The translations under genes were made by a program, and so were the position numbers. The notes beneath the pieces were generated by a model. That model saw only the letters and a list, made by a program, of their open reading frames with translations, had not been told where the DNA came from and searched no databases. From an uncultured Chlorobiota bacterium (lineage in GTDB: Bacteria > Bacteroidota > Bacteroidia > Bacteroidales > JAADGE01), in NCBI GenBank assembly GCA_947311445.1, contig CAMZKV010000012.1, positions 1-45,743 of the forward strand: DNA of 45,743 nt, given 5' to 3'. Shown one piece after another: positions 26,984 to 34,914 of this stretch (position 1 is its first letter; every line of letters starts with the position of its first letter).

Positions 26984-27340
26984 TTAAGACAATTCATTTT
27001 CAAGAATAACAATTTCTTCTAATGCTTCTTGGCAATCATTAAGAAAAGTGGTAATTACCTTTTCATAACTTTCTGTATTTATCATGCTTTTAGTGTCGTT
27101 TTGTAAAATTCGCATATCTTCAGATTGCTTTTCCATCCCTAAAATTTTGACACTTGATTTTGCTTTATGGGCAAGTTCAGAAAGTTTTTTATAATCTTTC
27201 ATATTTAATGCAGAAATCATTTCTGTGTTAAATTCTGCAATGTCTTTTTTAAAAAGACCTATTATCTTTTTTTTAAAATCGAGGTTTAATGATACTCCAT
27301 CTAAATATTCTGTATTAATATATTGGAAATTTGAATTCAT
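26984..27340 (-). CDS. Histidine phosphotransfer (Hpt) domain protein
   Basis: The 118-residue protein is a stand-alone Hpt domain, a four-helix carrier that passes phosphoryl groups between response-regulator receiver domains. The phospho-accepting residue is His58 in ELAHKAKSSVKILGME, matching the HxxKGSxxxLG pattern except that Gly is Ser. Length is right for a single domain. No receiver or hybrid kinase lies next to it, and the nearest kinase in the window (7484-8862) has no receiver either. A CAAATTTA sequence at 27396-27403 gives TAAATTTG on the minus strand, a likely -7 box. Confidence 0.82.
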   Translation of the reverse strand: MNSNFQYINTEYLDGVSLNLDFKKKIIGLFKKDIAEFNTEMISALNMKDYKKLSELAHKAKSSVKILGMEKQSEDMRILQNDTKSMINTESYEKVITTFLNDCQEALEEIVILENELS

Positions 27341-27620
27341 ACTTATTAACTTTAACTTTTAGCTTAAATTTTTCTCAAAAAATGAGAATAATTCACAAAT
27401 TTAATAAAAAAAGATTATTTCGTTTTAAAAAATTAAATGTATTTAGATAATTATTTATAAATTTGTCCAAATTAATGAAAAATTTAAAAAAGTTTTTATC
27501 GGCTTTAAAAATTTCTTTTAATAATAAAGTTTTGTTAAATTGTTATAATATAAATCTTTAAATTGTAACAAATATATTGTCAAAATCTTTAAAATTATAA
27601 AAAATACAAATGTATAAGAC

Positions 27621-28703
27621 ATGAAAAAAAATCTCATTTTTATTTTGAGTTTTATTGTAATGAATGCCTATTCTCAAAATAATAAAACTACAATTTTGGC
27701 AAAAGGACAGGATGCTGAACTTTCATACAATCAAGGAGTTCAAAATTATCTAAACCAAGATTTTACTGGTGCAATTGCAGAACTAACAAAAGCAATTGGG
27801 ATTAAACCAAATTTCGGCAAAGCATTCTATAACAGGGGTGTTATAAAAAATGAATTAAACGATTTTGAAATTGCAATTGCTGATTTAACTACTGCTGCCC
27901 AATTATTGCCTAATATGTCAAAAGTTTTATTTGCAAGAGGTTTTGCTAGAATTAATACAGGAGACTTTAATGGAGCTTTAAATGATTTTACAAAAGCAAT
28001 TAACAATGGCTACACAAAATCAAATGCCCTGTATTACAGGGGAGTTGCTCAATTAAAACTTAAAAATTATGATTTGGCAATTAAAGATTTTAATGATGCT
28101 ATAAAGAAAAATAAGAATTACGCTTATGCATATCATGACAGAGGAAGTGCAAAAAGGTTAAAAAACGATTTTGAAGCAGCTGAAAATGATTATATGAAAT
28201 CTGTTGAAATTAATCCTGAATTATATTTTGCGTACAATAATTTGGGAACTGTTAAAAATGAATTAAAAAAATATGATGAAGCAATTTCTGCATTTAGCGA
28301 AGCTTTAAAAATAAATGCTGAGTATTATACTGCATATTCAGGTAGGGGCGATTCTAAATATGCCCAAGCTGTTAAATTAATGAGTGAGAATAATAAAAAA
28401 CAAGCAGAAGAAAAGTTTAATTCTGCTATAAAAGATTATGAAAAGGCCATAAATTTTAAAAAAGACTTTGCAACAGCACATAACAATTTAGGTATGGTAT
28501 ATTTAAAGTTGTTAAATTATAAAGATGCAGAAGATGCTTTTACTAAGGCAATTAATATTAATAATAAATATGCTGAAGCCTTTGCCAACAGAGGAACTGC
28601 GAGAGAATATTTAAGAAATTTCACAGGAGCATGTGAAGACTGGAAAAAAGCAGTTTCATTAGGAATAAAATCTTCTGACAAATATATTCAAGGTTGTAAT
28701 TAA
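27621..28703 (+). CDS. Secreted TPR-repeat protein
   Basis: The 360-residue protein starts with a signal peptide (MKKNLIFILSFIVMNAYSQ) and then carries eight or nine TPR units from about residue 35 to 345. Examples are DFTGAIAELTKAIGIKPNF, DFNGALNDFTKAINNG and NYKDAEDAFTKAININNKY. Such repeats bind partner proteins; location would be periplasm or outer-membrane periplasmic face. It lies 33 bases before the OmpA/PD40 gene, so a joint envelope role is plausible. The 280-base leader region (27341-27620) is very AT-rich and contains TAAATTTG at 27458-27465 as one possible promoter element. Confidence 0.87.
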   Translation: MKKNLIFILSFIVMNAYSQNNKTTILAKGQDAELSYNQGVQNYLNQDFTGAIAELTKAIGIKPNFGKAFYNRGVIKNELNDFEIAIADLTTAAQLLPNMSKVLFARGFARINTGDFNGALNDFTKAINNGYTKSNALYYRGVAQLKLKNYDLAIKDFNDAIKKNKNYAYAYHDRGSAKRLKNDFEAAENDYMKSVEINPELYFAYNNLGTVKNELKKYDEAISAFSEALKINAEYYTAYSGRGDSKYAQAVKLMSENNKKQAEEKFNSAIKDYEKAINFKKDFATAHNNLGMVYLKLLNYKDAEDAFTKAININNKYAEAFANRGTAREYLRNFTGACEDWKKAVSLGIKSSDKYIQGCN

Positions 28704-28736
28704 AATAGAATAATAAAACTACACATTTTTAATAAT

Positions 28737-30809
28737 ATGAAAACTAAGATATTAATAATACTTTTCTCAACAATTATCTTATCTCCAACTTACTCACAAA
28801 GATTTGTAAAAGTTAAAAAATCAAGCTATAAAATTGAGGATGAAGGATTTAAAGAGGCATGGAAGCATGTTAAGAATGGGAATAAGTTATTTCGGATGAA
28901 TAAAAAAGGAGCTTATGTTGAAGCATTAGAACACTATTTAACTGCACAAAACTATAATGAAGATAATGCCGCTTTGAATTATCTTATAGGAATTTCATAT
29001 CTTAAAACTTCTGAACCAAAAAAAGGATTAGAATATATTGAAAATGCTAGTTTAATCTATGGGAATTTAACTAAAGATATAAATTATTGGTTGGGTAAAG
29101 CATATCAATATAATTATAAATTTGATGATGCAATTGATGCTTATGAAACATATTTAAGTTCATTAAAGCCTAGAGAATTGCAAAAAACGAAAACAAAAGT
29201 TGACAAAAGAATAGAGGAGTGTGAAAATGGAAAAAAAATGATAAAAAATCCAGTAAGATGTTTTGTGGATAATCTTGGAAAAGGTGTTAATACTAAAGCC
29301 CCAGAATACAGTCCTGTTTTTTATTTTAAAGATTCTGTTTTATATTTTACTTCACGAAGAGAGAATACAACAGGAAGAAAGAAAAATAAATTTAACAGAT
29401 TATATTTTGAAGATGTCTATATGTCAAGATTTCAAAATGGGGCTTGGCAACTTGCTGAGCAATTAGATCATCCAATAAATACTAAACATAATGATGCTGT
29501 TGTAGATATTTCTCCTGAAGGCAAAGAACTGTGTATTTACAGAGGGCATAAGGGCGAAGGAGACTTGTATAACAGTCAATATAAAAATGATAGTTGGAAA
29601 AGTCCAAACAAAATGAGGAAAATTGATAAAAGAATTTCTCGTGAAAGTTCTGTATCTGTTTCGAGAGACTCTATGACATTATATTTTATCAGTGATAGAA
29701 AAGGTGGACAAGGAAGGCAAGATATTTGGATGAGCCAAAAAACAATAAATGGTAGAAAATGGCAAAAACCTAAAAACCTAGGACATATTGTTAATTCAAA
29801 ATATGATGAAGAAACGGTGGAAATTTCTGCTGATGGCAAAGATTTGTATTTTAGTTCAAAAGGACACAACTCAATGGGAGGTTATGATGTTTTTAAAACA
29901 CATAAAAATGATGATGGAACTTGGACAGAACCTGAAAATATTGGTTATCCTATTAATACAACTGGAGACGATGTGTTTTTTATGCTTTCAGAGAATGAAA
30001 AATTTGCATATTACTCTTCAAACAGAGATGATTCATACGGAGATAAAGATATTTACAGAATTGTTTTCTTAGGACCTGAGAAACCTACACATATAACACT
30101 AGGAAGTCCTGATGATTTAATCGCATATTTTGCAGAACCTACAACAGAAACCGATATTGAAAAGCCGGTTAATATTAAAGTAATTCAACTATCTCTAGTC
30201 AAGGGAATTGTAACAGATGCATTTTCTGGGAAACCTATAAAAGCAACCTTAGAATTAGTAGATAATTCAAATGGAGAAATTGTAAAGACTGTTGATTCTT
30301 ACGCTTCAACAGGAGCATATACTGTGCCTCTTCCACCAGGAAAAGATTATGCATTAACAGCTGGGGCACCAGATTATTTTTTTCATTCAGAGAATTTTGT
30401 AATTTCAGATACATCCATACATGAAGTGATAAGAAAAGATATTCAACTTCAGCCTATGGGTGTTGGAGCAAAAATTGTTTTAAATAATGTTTTTTTCAGT
30501 ACAGGAAAGGCTACATTAAGGGCTGTTTCTTTTGCTGAGTTAAATCGCTTGGCAGATTTATTAGTAAAATATAAAAACATAAGAGTTGAAATTTCCGGTC
30601 ATACCGATAGTCAAGGTTCTGAATCTTCAAATCAGAAACTATCTCAGAGAAGAGCTCAGTCTGTGGTAGATTATTTGCTTACAAGAGGTGTGCAACTCCA
30701 ACAAATAGTTGCTGCCGGATACGGAGAGTCTCAACCACGAGCCGACAATACAACAAAAGCAGGTCGCCAATTAAATAGACGTGTTGAAGCTAAGATTCTT
30801 GAAAAGTAA
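28737..30809 (+). CDS. TPR-PD40-CRD-OmpA protein, PorE-like architecture
   Basis: The 690-residue protein has a signal peptide (1-21), a TPR-like region (about 40-145), and a propeller-like region of PD40/WD40-type repeats (about 180-450; SPVFYFKDSVLYFTSRR, DISPEGKELCIYRG, EISADGKDLYFSSKG). It continues with a carboxypeptidase-regulatory-like fold (about 480-570) and a C-terminal OmpA domain (about 580-690) with GHTDSQGSESSNQKLSQRRA, the peptidoglycan-binding site. This order is that of PorE, a type IX secretion component that anchors to peptidoglycan. However, this signal peptide ends in SQ with no lipobox cysteine, and many Bacteroidota have several such proteins. It may anchor another envelope complex. 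It is followed by a terminator. Confidence 0.85.
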   Translation: MKTKILIILFSTIILSPTYSQRFVKVKKSSYKIEDEGFKEAWKHVKNGNKLFRMNKKGAYVEALEHYLTAQNYNEDNAALNYLIGISYLKTSEPKKGLEYIENASLIYGNLTKDINYWLGKAYQYNYKFDDAIDAYETYLSSLKPRELQKTKTKVDKRIEECENGKKMIKNPVRCFVDNLGKGVNTKAPEYSPVFYFKDSVLYFTSRRENTTGRKKNKFNRLYFEDVYMSRFQNGAWQLAEQLDHPINTKHNDAVVDISPEGKELCIYRGHKGEGDLYNSQYKNDSWKSPNKMRKIDKRISRESSVSVSRDSMTLYFISDRKGGQGRQDIWMSQKTINGRKWQKPKNLGHIVNSKYDEETVEISADGKDLYFSSKGHNSMGGYDVFKTHKNDDGTWTEPENIGYPINTTGDDVFFMLSENEKFAYYSSNRDDSYGDKDIYRIVFLGPEKPTHITLGSPDDLIAYFAEPTTETDIEKPVNIKVIQLSLVKGIVTDAFSGKPIKATLELVDNSNGEIVKTVDSYASTGAYTVPLPPGKDYALTAGAPDYFFHSENFVISDTSIHEVIRKDIQLQPMGVGAKIVLNNVFFSTGKATLRAVSFAELNRLADLLVKYKNIRVEISGHTDSQGSESSNQKLSQRRAQSVVDYLLTRGVQLQQIVAAGYGESQPRADNTTKAGRQLNRRVEAKILEK

Positions 30810-30848
30810 AAAAGATATTTTTTTGCAAATAAAATTATGATTAAAATT

Positions 30849-30875
30849 CAGCTCTAGAATAAGAGCTGTTTTTTT
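30849..30875 (+). terminator. Rho-independent terminator after the OmpA-domain gene
   Basis: A 7-bp stem (CAGCTCT with AGAGCTG), a 6-nt loop and seven T residues begin 39 bases after the stop codon. Confidence 0.82.
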
Positions 30876-30910
30876 ATAACAAAAAAGTGTAAGGTTTAGT
30901 TTGCTTATCA

Positions 30911-31843
30911 TTAAAAACCAAGAATAATTTTCTCAGCTAATACTTTTGCAATTTTCTTATAAGACTCATCTGAACTGCCTGCAATATGAGGAGTTAAAAT
31001 AACATTGTCTGAACTAATAAGATAGTTAAGAGAAATTGAGTTCTTTCCTGAGAAGATATTTTCAAAAGAAGTTTTTTCATATTCTAAGACATCTAAAACG
31101 GCACCTTTTATTTTTCCTGATTTTAAATTATTGACTAAATCGTCAGTATTAATGATTTTTCCTCTTGCTGTATTTGCAATATAAATTGTTTTCTTAAAAT
31201 TATTAATATATGAATTGTTCACTAGAAATAGTGTTTCATCTGTCAAAGGAACATGAATGCTTAATATATCTGTCCTTTCAAAATACTCTTGTTCATTTAC
31301 TTCAGTAACAAACTCATCTGAAAATTTGGTTTTATACTTATCATATGCTATAACATCCACGCCAAAACCTTTTAATCTTTTAGCAAAAGAACTTCCCATA
31401 TTCCCATAACCCAAAATTCCAACAGTTTTTCCAAACATTTCAACTCCAATGTTTTTTCTGTTCCAGATACCTTTATTTATTTCCTTATTAGAGATGCTGA
31501 TTTTATGAAATAATGTAAGAAGCATACCTAGAACGTGTTCTCCAACAGAATCCTTATTACCTTCCGGTGAATTTATACATACAACGTTTTTGCTTTGGGC
31601 ATATTGAATGTCAATGTTTTCCATTCCTGCACCCGCACGTGCAATAAACTTTAATTTGCTTGCAGAATTTATAAATTCTTTATCAATTTTAAATTTACTT
31701 CGAATAATTAATCCATCATATTTTGGAATAATACTTTTTAGTTTTTGAAAAGTAATACTAGGAAAGTAATCACAATCAAAACCTTTCTTTTTTAGTTCTT
31801 TTTCCAGAATTTCATGAGTTGGCTCGGCTATTATAATTTTCAT
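30911..31843 (-). CDS. D-isomer 2-hydroxyacid dehydrogenase (SerA-like)
   Basis: This NAD-dependent family includes D-3-phosphoglycerate dehydrogenase, the first step of serine synthesis. The 310-residue protein has the substrate segment RAGAGMENID (69-78) and the NAD site GILGYGNMG (142-150). The catalytic residues are Arg227 (TARGKIIN), Glu256 and His286 (TPHIAGSS). It has no C-terminal ACT domain, so if it is SerA it is the short type without serine feedback. SerC is not next to it, so the substrate is uncertain. It starts 6 bases after the lipoprotein gene. Confidence 0.88.
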   Translation of the reverse strand: MKIIIAEPTHEILEKELKKKGFDCDYFPSITFQKLKSIIPKYDGLIIRSKFKIDKEFINSASKLKFIARAGAGMENIDIQYAQSKNVVCINSPEGNKDSVGEHVLGMLLTLFHKISISNKEINKGIWNRKNIGVEMFGKTVGILGYGNMGSSFAKRLKGFGVDVIAYDKYKTKFSDEFVTEVNEQEYFERTDILSIHVPLTDETLFLVNNSYINNFKKTIYIANTARGKIINTDDLVNNLKSGKIKGAVLDVLEYEKTSFENIFSGKNSISLNYLISSDNVILTPHIAGSSDESYKKIAKVLAEKIILGF

Positions 31844-31849
31844 AATAAT

Positions 31850-32413
31850 TTAATAATCTAATGCTCCTTTCATAGGTTTTGTATTGTTAAAATACACCCT
31901 AATTCCCGGATAATTTCCTATAACATACCCATTTTCATCATATCTATAATAGGCAAGCATAACAGAATTTACTTGTTTGTACATTTTTATTTCAGATTCA
32001 TTATAATACCAGTTTTCTGTAAATAGAATTTGACCAATATCACTTCTTTTATACTCTTTTTCGAGCTCTTTTATTTCAGAAATAGACATTTCTTTGCCTG
32101 TCATATAATCATAGGCTTTTAATTTGCCTTCGTAAACATTCTTAAATATTAAATTTGCAAAAACCTGAACTTTGGTGCCTTTTAGCCAAATAGAATCTTT
32201 ATAATATGCCTCTTCGGGGTTTGGGTTTATAACATTTGTAATATATGTAATGCTATCTGCCAAAATAATTGCATTTTTATCTGCTTTTAACGATACTTTG
32301 TCTATGCTTGTTTCTTTGCCCAAATCAATTTTGTGTTGTTTATTGTTTTCTTCGGTCTTACATGAAAACATTGTCAAAAAAATAAGAGCAAAAATAAGGT
32401 TTGCAAGTTTCAT
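31850..32413 (-). CDS. Putative lipoprotein, unknown function
   Basis: The 187-residue protein begins with a lipoprotein signal (MKLANLIFALIFLTMFSC), with lipid attachment expected at Cys18. The rest has mixed strands and helices, including KDSIWLKGTKVQVFANLIF and SVMLAYYRYDENGYVIGNY, with no family I recognise. It is first in a two-gene unit with the 2-hydroxyacid dehydrogenase. A CAAAAATA at 32442-32449 gives TATTTTTG on the minus strand as a possible -7 box. Confidence 0.75.
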   Translation of the reverse strand: MKLANLIFALIFLTMFSCKTEENNKQHKIDLGKETSIDKVSLKADKNAIILADSITYITNVINPNPEEAYYKDSIWLKGTKVQVFANLIFKNVYEGKLKAYDYMTGKEMSISEIKELEKEYKRSDIGQILFTENWYYNESEIKMYKQVNSVMLAYYRYDENGYVIGNYPGIRVYFNNTKPMKGALDY

Positions 32414-32577
32414 ATTATATATATTTGATATTTATATTCTACAAAAATAATAAGAAAATTTCAATTAAAAATATTAAAAGTTTATTTAGTTTTTTTTGAA
32501 AAAATTAATTCTAATTTTATTAATTCAGTTTCATTTTGTACTATTGTATAATCAAAAATTTAATCAAATAACTTAAA

Positions 32578-33099
32578 GTGGGAATTAGAAACTTCATTTT
32601 TTCAAAAAATATAAAACGTTCCAAAAGAAAAGTTCAATTTCATAATTTTAAAACAGCCAAATCTGTTGCAATATTGTATGAAATTAGCAATAAATTAGAC
32701 TATGATATTGTTAAAGATTACTATTCAGATTTAAAAAAGAACTCAAAAGAAATTTATTTATTAGGTTTTGTAAAAAATGCAGAAGAAATAGGTCATATTT
32801 ATTTTGGTAAAGAAAATATGAACTATTTTTCAGAAAAACATATTTCAAAACTTGGAAAGATAAAAGAAGTTTGTATATCTGATTTTATAAAACAAGAGTT
32901 TGATATGTTAATTAATCTTTCGTTTGAAAATAATTATAACATTGAGTATATTTTTGCACTTTCCAAAGCAAATTTTAAAGTTTCAGGTGTAATAAATTGT
33001 AAATATTCTGACTTGAATATCAATTATGACAGAAATAAAGATATGAAATATTTTATTTCGCAGATAAATCATTATTTGAGTACAATAGACAAAGCTTAA
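32578..33099 (+). CDS. DUF6913-like protein upstream of dapA
   Basis: The 173-residue protein starts with GTG at 32578; I see no better ATG. It has a basic N-terminus, a central alpha/beta-looking part (EIYLLGFVKNAEEIGHIYFG), and a later stretch FDMLINLSFENNYNIEYIFALSKANF. From memory this matches a Bacteroidota family, DUF6913, usually found directly before dapA, and here it precedes dapA by 8 bases. The function is unknown. Co-transcription with dapA is likely. Confidence 0.7.
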   Translation: MGIRNFIFSKNIKRSKRKVQFHNFKTAKSVAILYEISNKLDYDIVKDYYSDLKKNSKEIYLLGFVKNAEEIGHIYFGKENMNYFSEKHISKLGKIKEVCISDFIKQEFDMLINLSFENNYNIEYIFALSKANFKVSGVINCKYSDLNINYDRNKDMKYFISQINHYLSTIDKA

Positions 33100-33107
33100 A
33101 AAAAAAT

Positions 33108-33998
33108 ATGAGTATTAATTTAAAAGGTACCGGTGTTGCATTAGTAACACCTTTTAGAAAAGATGGTTGTGTAGATTTTACTTCACTTCAAAAACTTATT
33201 GAACATGTTATATCAGGGGGAGTAGAATATCTTGTTGTTATGGGGACAACCGGAGAAAATCCTGTATTGTCTGAAAAAGAACAAAAAGCCATCTTAGATT
33301 ATATTGTTGAGGTTTCAGAAAAAAAAATTCCTATTGTTTTTGGAATAGGAGCAAACAATACTCAAACAGTAATTAATACAATAAAAAAGACAGATTTTTC
33401 TAATATTGATGCAATTCTTTCTGCAACACCATATTATAATAAACCAAGTCAGGATGGTTTATATGAACATTATAAAGCTATTTCAAATGTTTGTCCTGTT
33501 CCTATAATATTATATAATGTGCCTGGCAGAACTTCTGTAAACCTTAATTCTGAAACAGTTATACAATTAGCAACTGATTTTAGCAATATTATTGCAGTTA
33601 AAGAGGCATCTGGTAATTTGAATCAAGTAATGCAACTAATTAAGAATAAACCTAGTAATTTTTCTGTTATTTCAGGTGACGATACATATACTTTACCTTA
33701 TGTCGCATTAGGCATGGACGGAGTAATTTCTGTTACTGCAAATGTATTTCCACAACTGTTTTCTAATATGGTTCGTGCTTCTTTAAAATATGATTTTAAA
33801 AACGCTCAAAAACCTCATTATGAGGTACTTGACCTTACAAATGCTTTGTTCGTAGAAGGAAATCCAAGTGGGGTAAAAGCTGCTCTTGAAATTATTGGAA
33901 TATGTGAAAAATATGTAAGACTTCCTTTAGTTCCTGTAAGTAATTTTGCCTATGATAAGATAAAAAAACACATTGAAAAATTAAATAAAATCAAATAA
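33108..33998 (+). CDS. dapA: 4-hydroxy-tetrahydrodipicolinate synthase
   Basis: DapA condenses pyruvate with aspartate semialdehyde, the first committed step to diaminopimelate and lysine. The 296-residue protein has the expected residues: the Thr47-Thr48 pair in MGTTGE, Tyr136 and Arg141 in LYNVPGRTS, and the Schiff-base Lys165 in AVKEASGN. Length is normal. It follows the DUF6913-like gene closely and precedes the cold-shock gene by 117 AT-rich bases. Confidence 0.96.
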   Translation: MSINLKGTGVALVTPFRKDGCVDFTSLQKLIEHVISGGVEYLVVMGTTGENPVLSEKEQKAILDYIVEVSEKKIPIVFGIGANNTQTVINTIKKTDFSNIDAILSATPYYNKPSQDGLYEHYKAISNVCPVPIILYNVPGRTSVNLNSETVIQLATDFSNIIAVKEASGNLNQVMQLIKNKPSNFSVISGDDTYTLPYVALGMDGVISVTANVFPQLFSNMVRASLKYDFKNAQKPHYEVLDLTNALFVEGNPSGVKAALEIIGICEKYVRLPLVPVSNFAYDKIKKHIEKLNKIK

Positions 33999-34079
33999 AA
34001 AAATTAGAATATCTATTTCTTTTTTTAATAAATAAATAAATTTTTCTTAATTTATATTTTTTTTATTAAAAAATTAGGA

Positions 34080-34087
34080 TACTTTTG
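34080..34087 (+). promoter_or_regulatory. Putative -7 box of the cold-shock gene
   Basis: TACTTTTG matches TAnnTTTG and lies 28 bases before the ATG. The -33 region contains only A and T, so the promoter is weakly supported. Confidence 0.4.
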
Positions 34088-34115
34088 TTTTTTTAAAAAT
34101 TTATTACATAACAAA

Positions 34116-34307
34116 ATGAAAAAAGGAACAGTAAAATTTTTCAACAGAACTAAAGGTTTTGGATTTATTATTGAAGATGAAACAAAAAGCGAATATTTCG
34201 TACATGTTTCAGGACTAATTGATGACATAAACGAAGGAGACCTAGTTGAATTTGAATTAACAGAAGGAAAGAAAGGATTGAATGCTATAAATGTCAAAGT
34301 AATTTAA
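34116..34307 (+). CDS. Cold-shock domain protein
   Basis: The 63-residue protein is a single cold-shock domain, a small beta barrel that binds single-stranded RNA and DNA. Both RNA-binding motifs are visible: RNP1 as KGFGFI (residues 14-19) and RNP2 as YFVHVS (28-33). The start MKKGTVKFFNRTKGFG is canonical. It is somewhat shorter than CspA (70 residues). It has its own short leader and a strong terminator. Confidence 0.95.
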   Translation: MKKGTVKFFNRTKGFGFIIEDETKSEYFVHVSGLIDDINEGDLVEFELTEGKKGLNAINVKVI

Positions 34308-34333
34308 TGTTTGTCATTTATCAAAACAAAGTA

Positions 34334-34363
34334 AAGCCTGTCGTAAATGACAGGCTTTTTTTT
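34334..34363 (+). terminator. Rho-independent terminator after the cold-shock gene
   Basis: A perfect 9-bp stem (AAGCCTGTC, 6-nt loop, GACAGGCTT) is followed by a T run to 34363. Confidence 0.88.
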
Positions 34364-34410
34364 GTTATTATTATTTTTGCATTATCTTTACTCTTATTTA
34401 TGAATAAAGA

Positions 34411-34461
34411 GGACTTCTAAAAATTCATTCTCATCAAGATTTTTAGAATTTTTAGAAGTCC
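34411..34461. repeat. Inverted repeat with 16-bp perfect stem
   Basis: GGACTTCTAAAAATTC at 34411-34426 pairs exactly with 34446-34461 across a 19-nt loop. It lies between the cold-shock terminator and the end of the convergent minus-strand gene. No T run follows on the plus strand, and only a weak T-rich stretch follows on the minus strand. It may act as a terminator or mRNA 3'-end structure for the gene at 34487. Confidence 0.7.
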
Positions 34462-34486
34462 CCTAAAGTTGATAAGCCTTTTTTTT

Positions 34487-34900
34487 TCAAACAATTTCTG
34501 AAAATTGTGGATAGCTCAAAATTCTTTTTAAATTAGTTTCAACCAATAACAAAAAACTTCCGTTAATAAAATTAGAATTGTTAATTGAAGAAGAAAGCTC
34601 TTCAATATTTAAATTACTAGTTTTTAGAATAAAGAAAAAATCAATATTTTTAAATTTTGAAGATAAAATTGAACCTTTACTCTTGTTTGATAGTAAGTAG
34701 TATGTATTTTCTTCGGAATCAATATATTTAAATATTGAAAATTTTATATTATTTGTATAAATAAAATCTCTAGTTTTTGTAAGATTAATTTTGAGGAGTT
34801 TATTTATAGACCAAGCTACTTGAAAATCATTATGTAACGAAGAAATCCCAATTATTTTATCAGGTACATTATTTTTAGTTTCAAGTTTAATTTTTTTCAA
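34487..34900 (-). CDS. IPExxxVDY-family-like protein
   Basis: The 137-residue protein resembles small Bacteroidota proteins of the IPExxxVDY group in its layout: DKIIGISSLHNDFQVAWSIN near the start, a middle FSIFKYIDSEENTYYLLSNKSKG, and a final FILKTSNLNIEELSSS. The motif that names the family is not clearly present, so the match rests on overall pattern from memory. No signal peptide or membrane helix is seen. It starts 14 bases after the nadB stop on the same strand. Function unknown. Confidence 0.55.
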   Translation of the reverse strand: MKKIKLETKNNVPDKIIGISSLHNDFQVAWSINKLLKINLTKTRDFIYTNNIKFSIFKYIDSEENTYYLLSNKSKGSILSSKFKNIDFFFILKTSNLNIEELSSSINNSNFINGSFLLLVETNLKRILSYPQFSEIV

Positions 34901-34914
34901 TTATCCTTTTTGTT

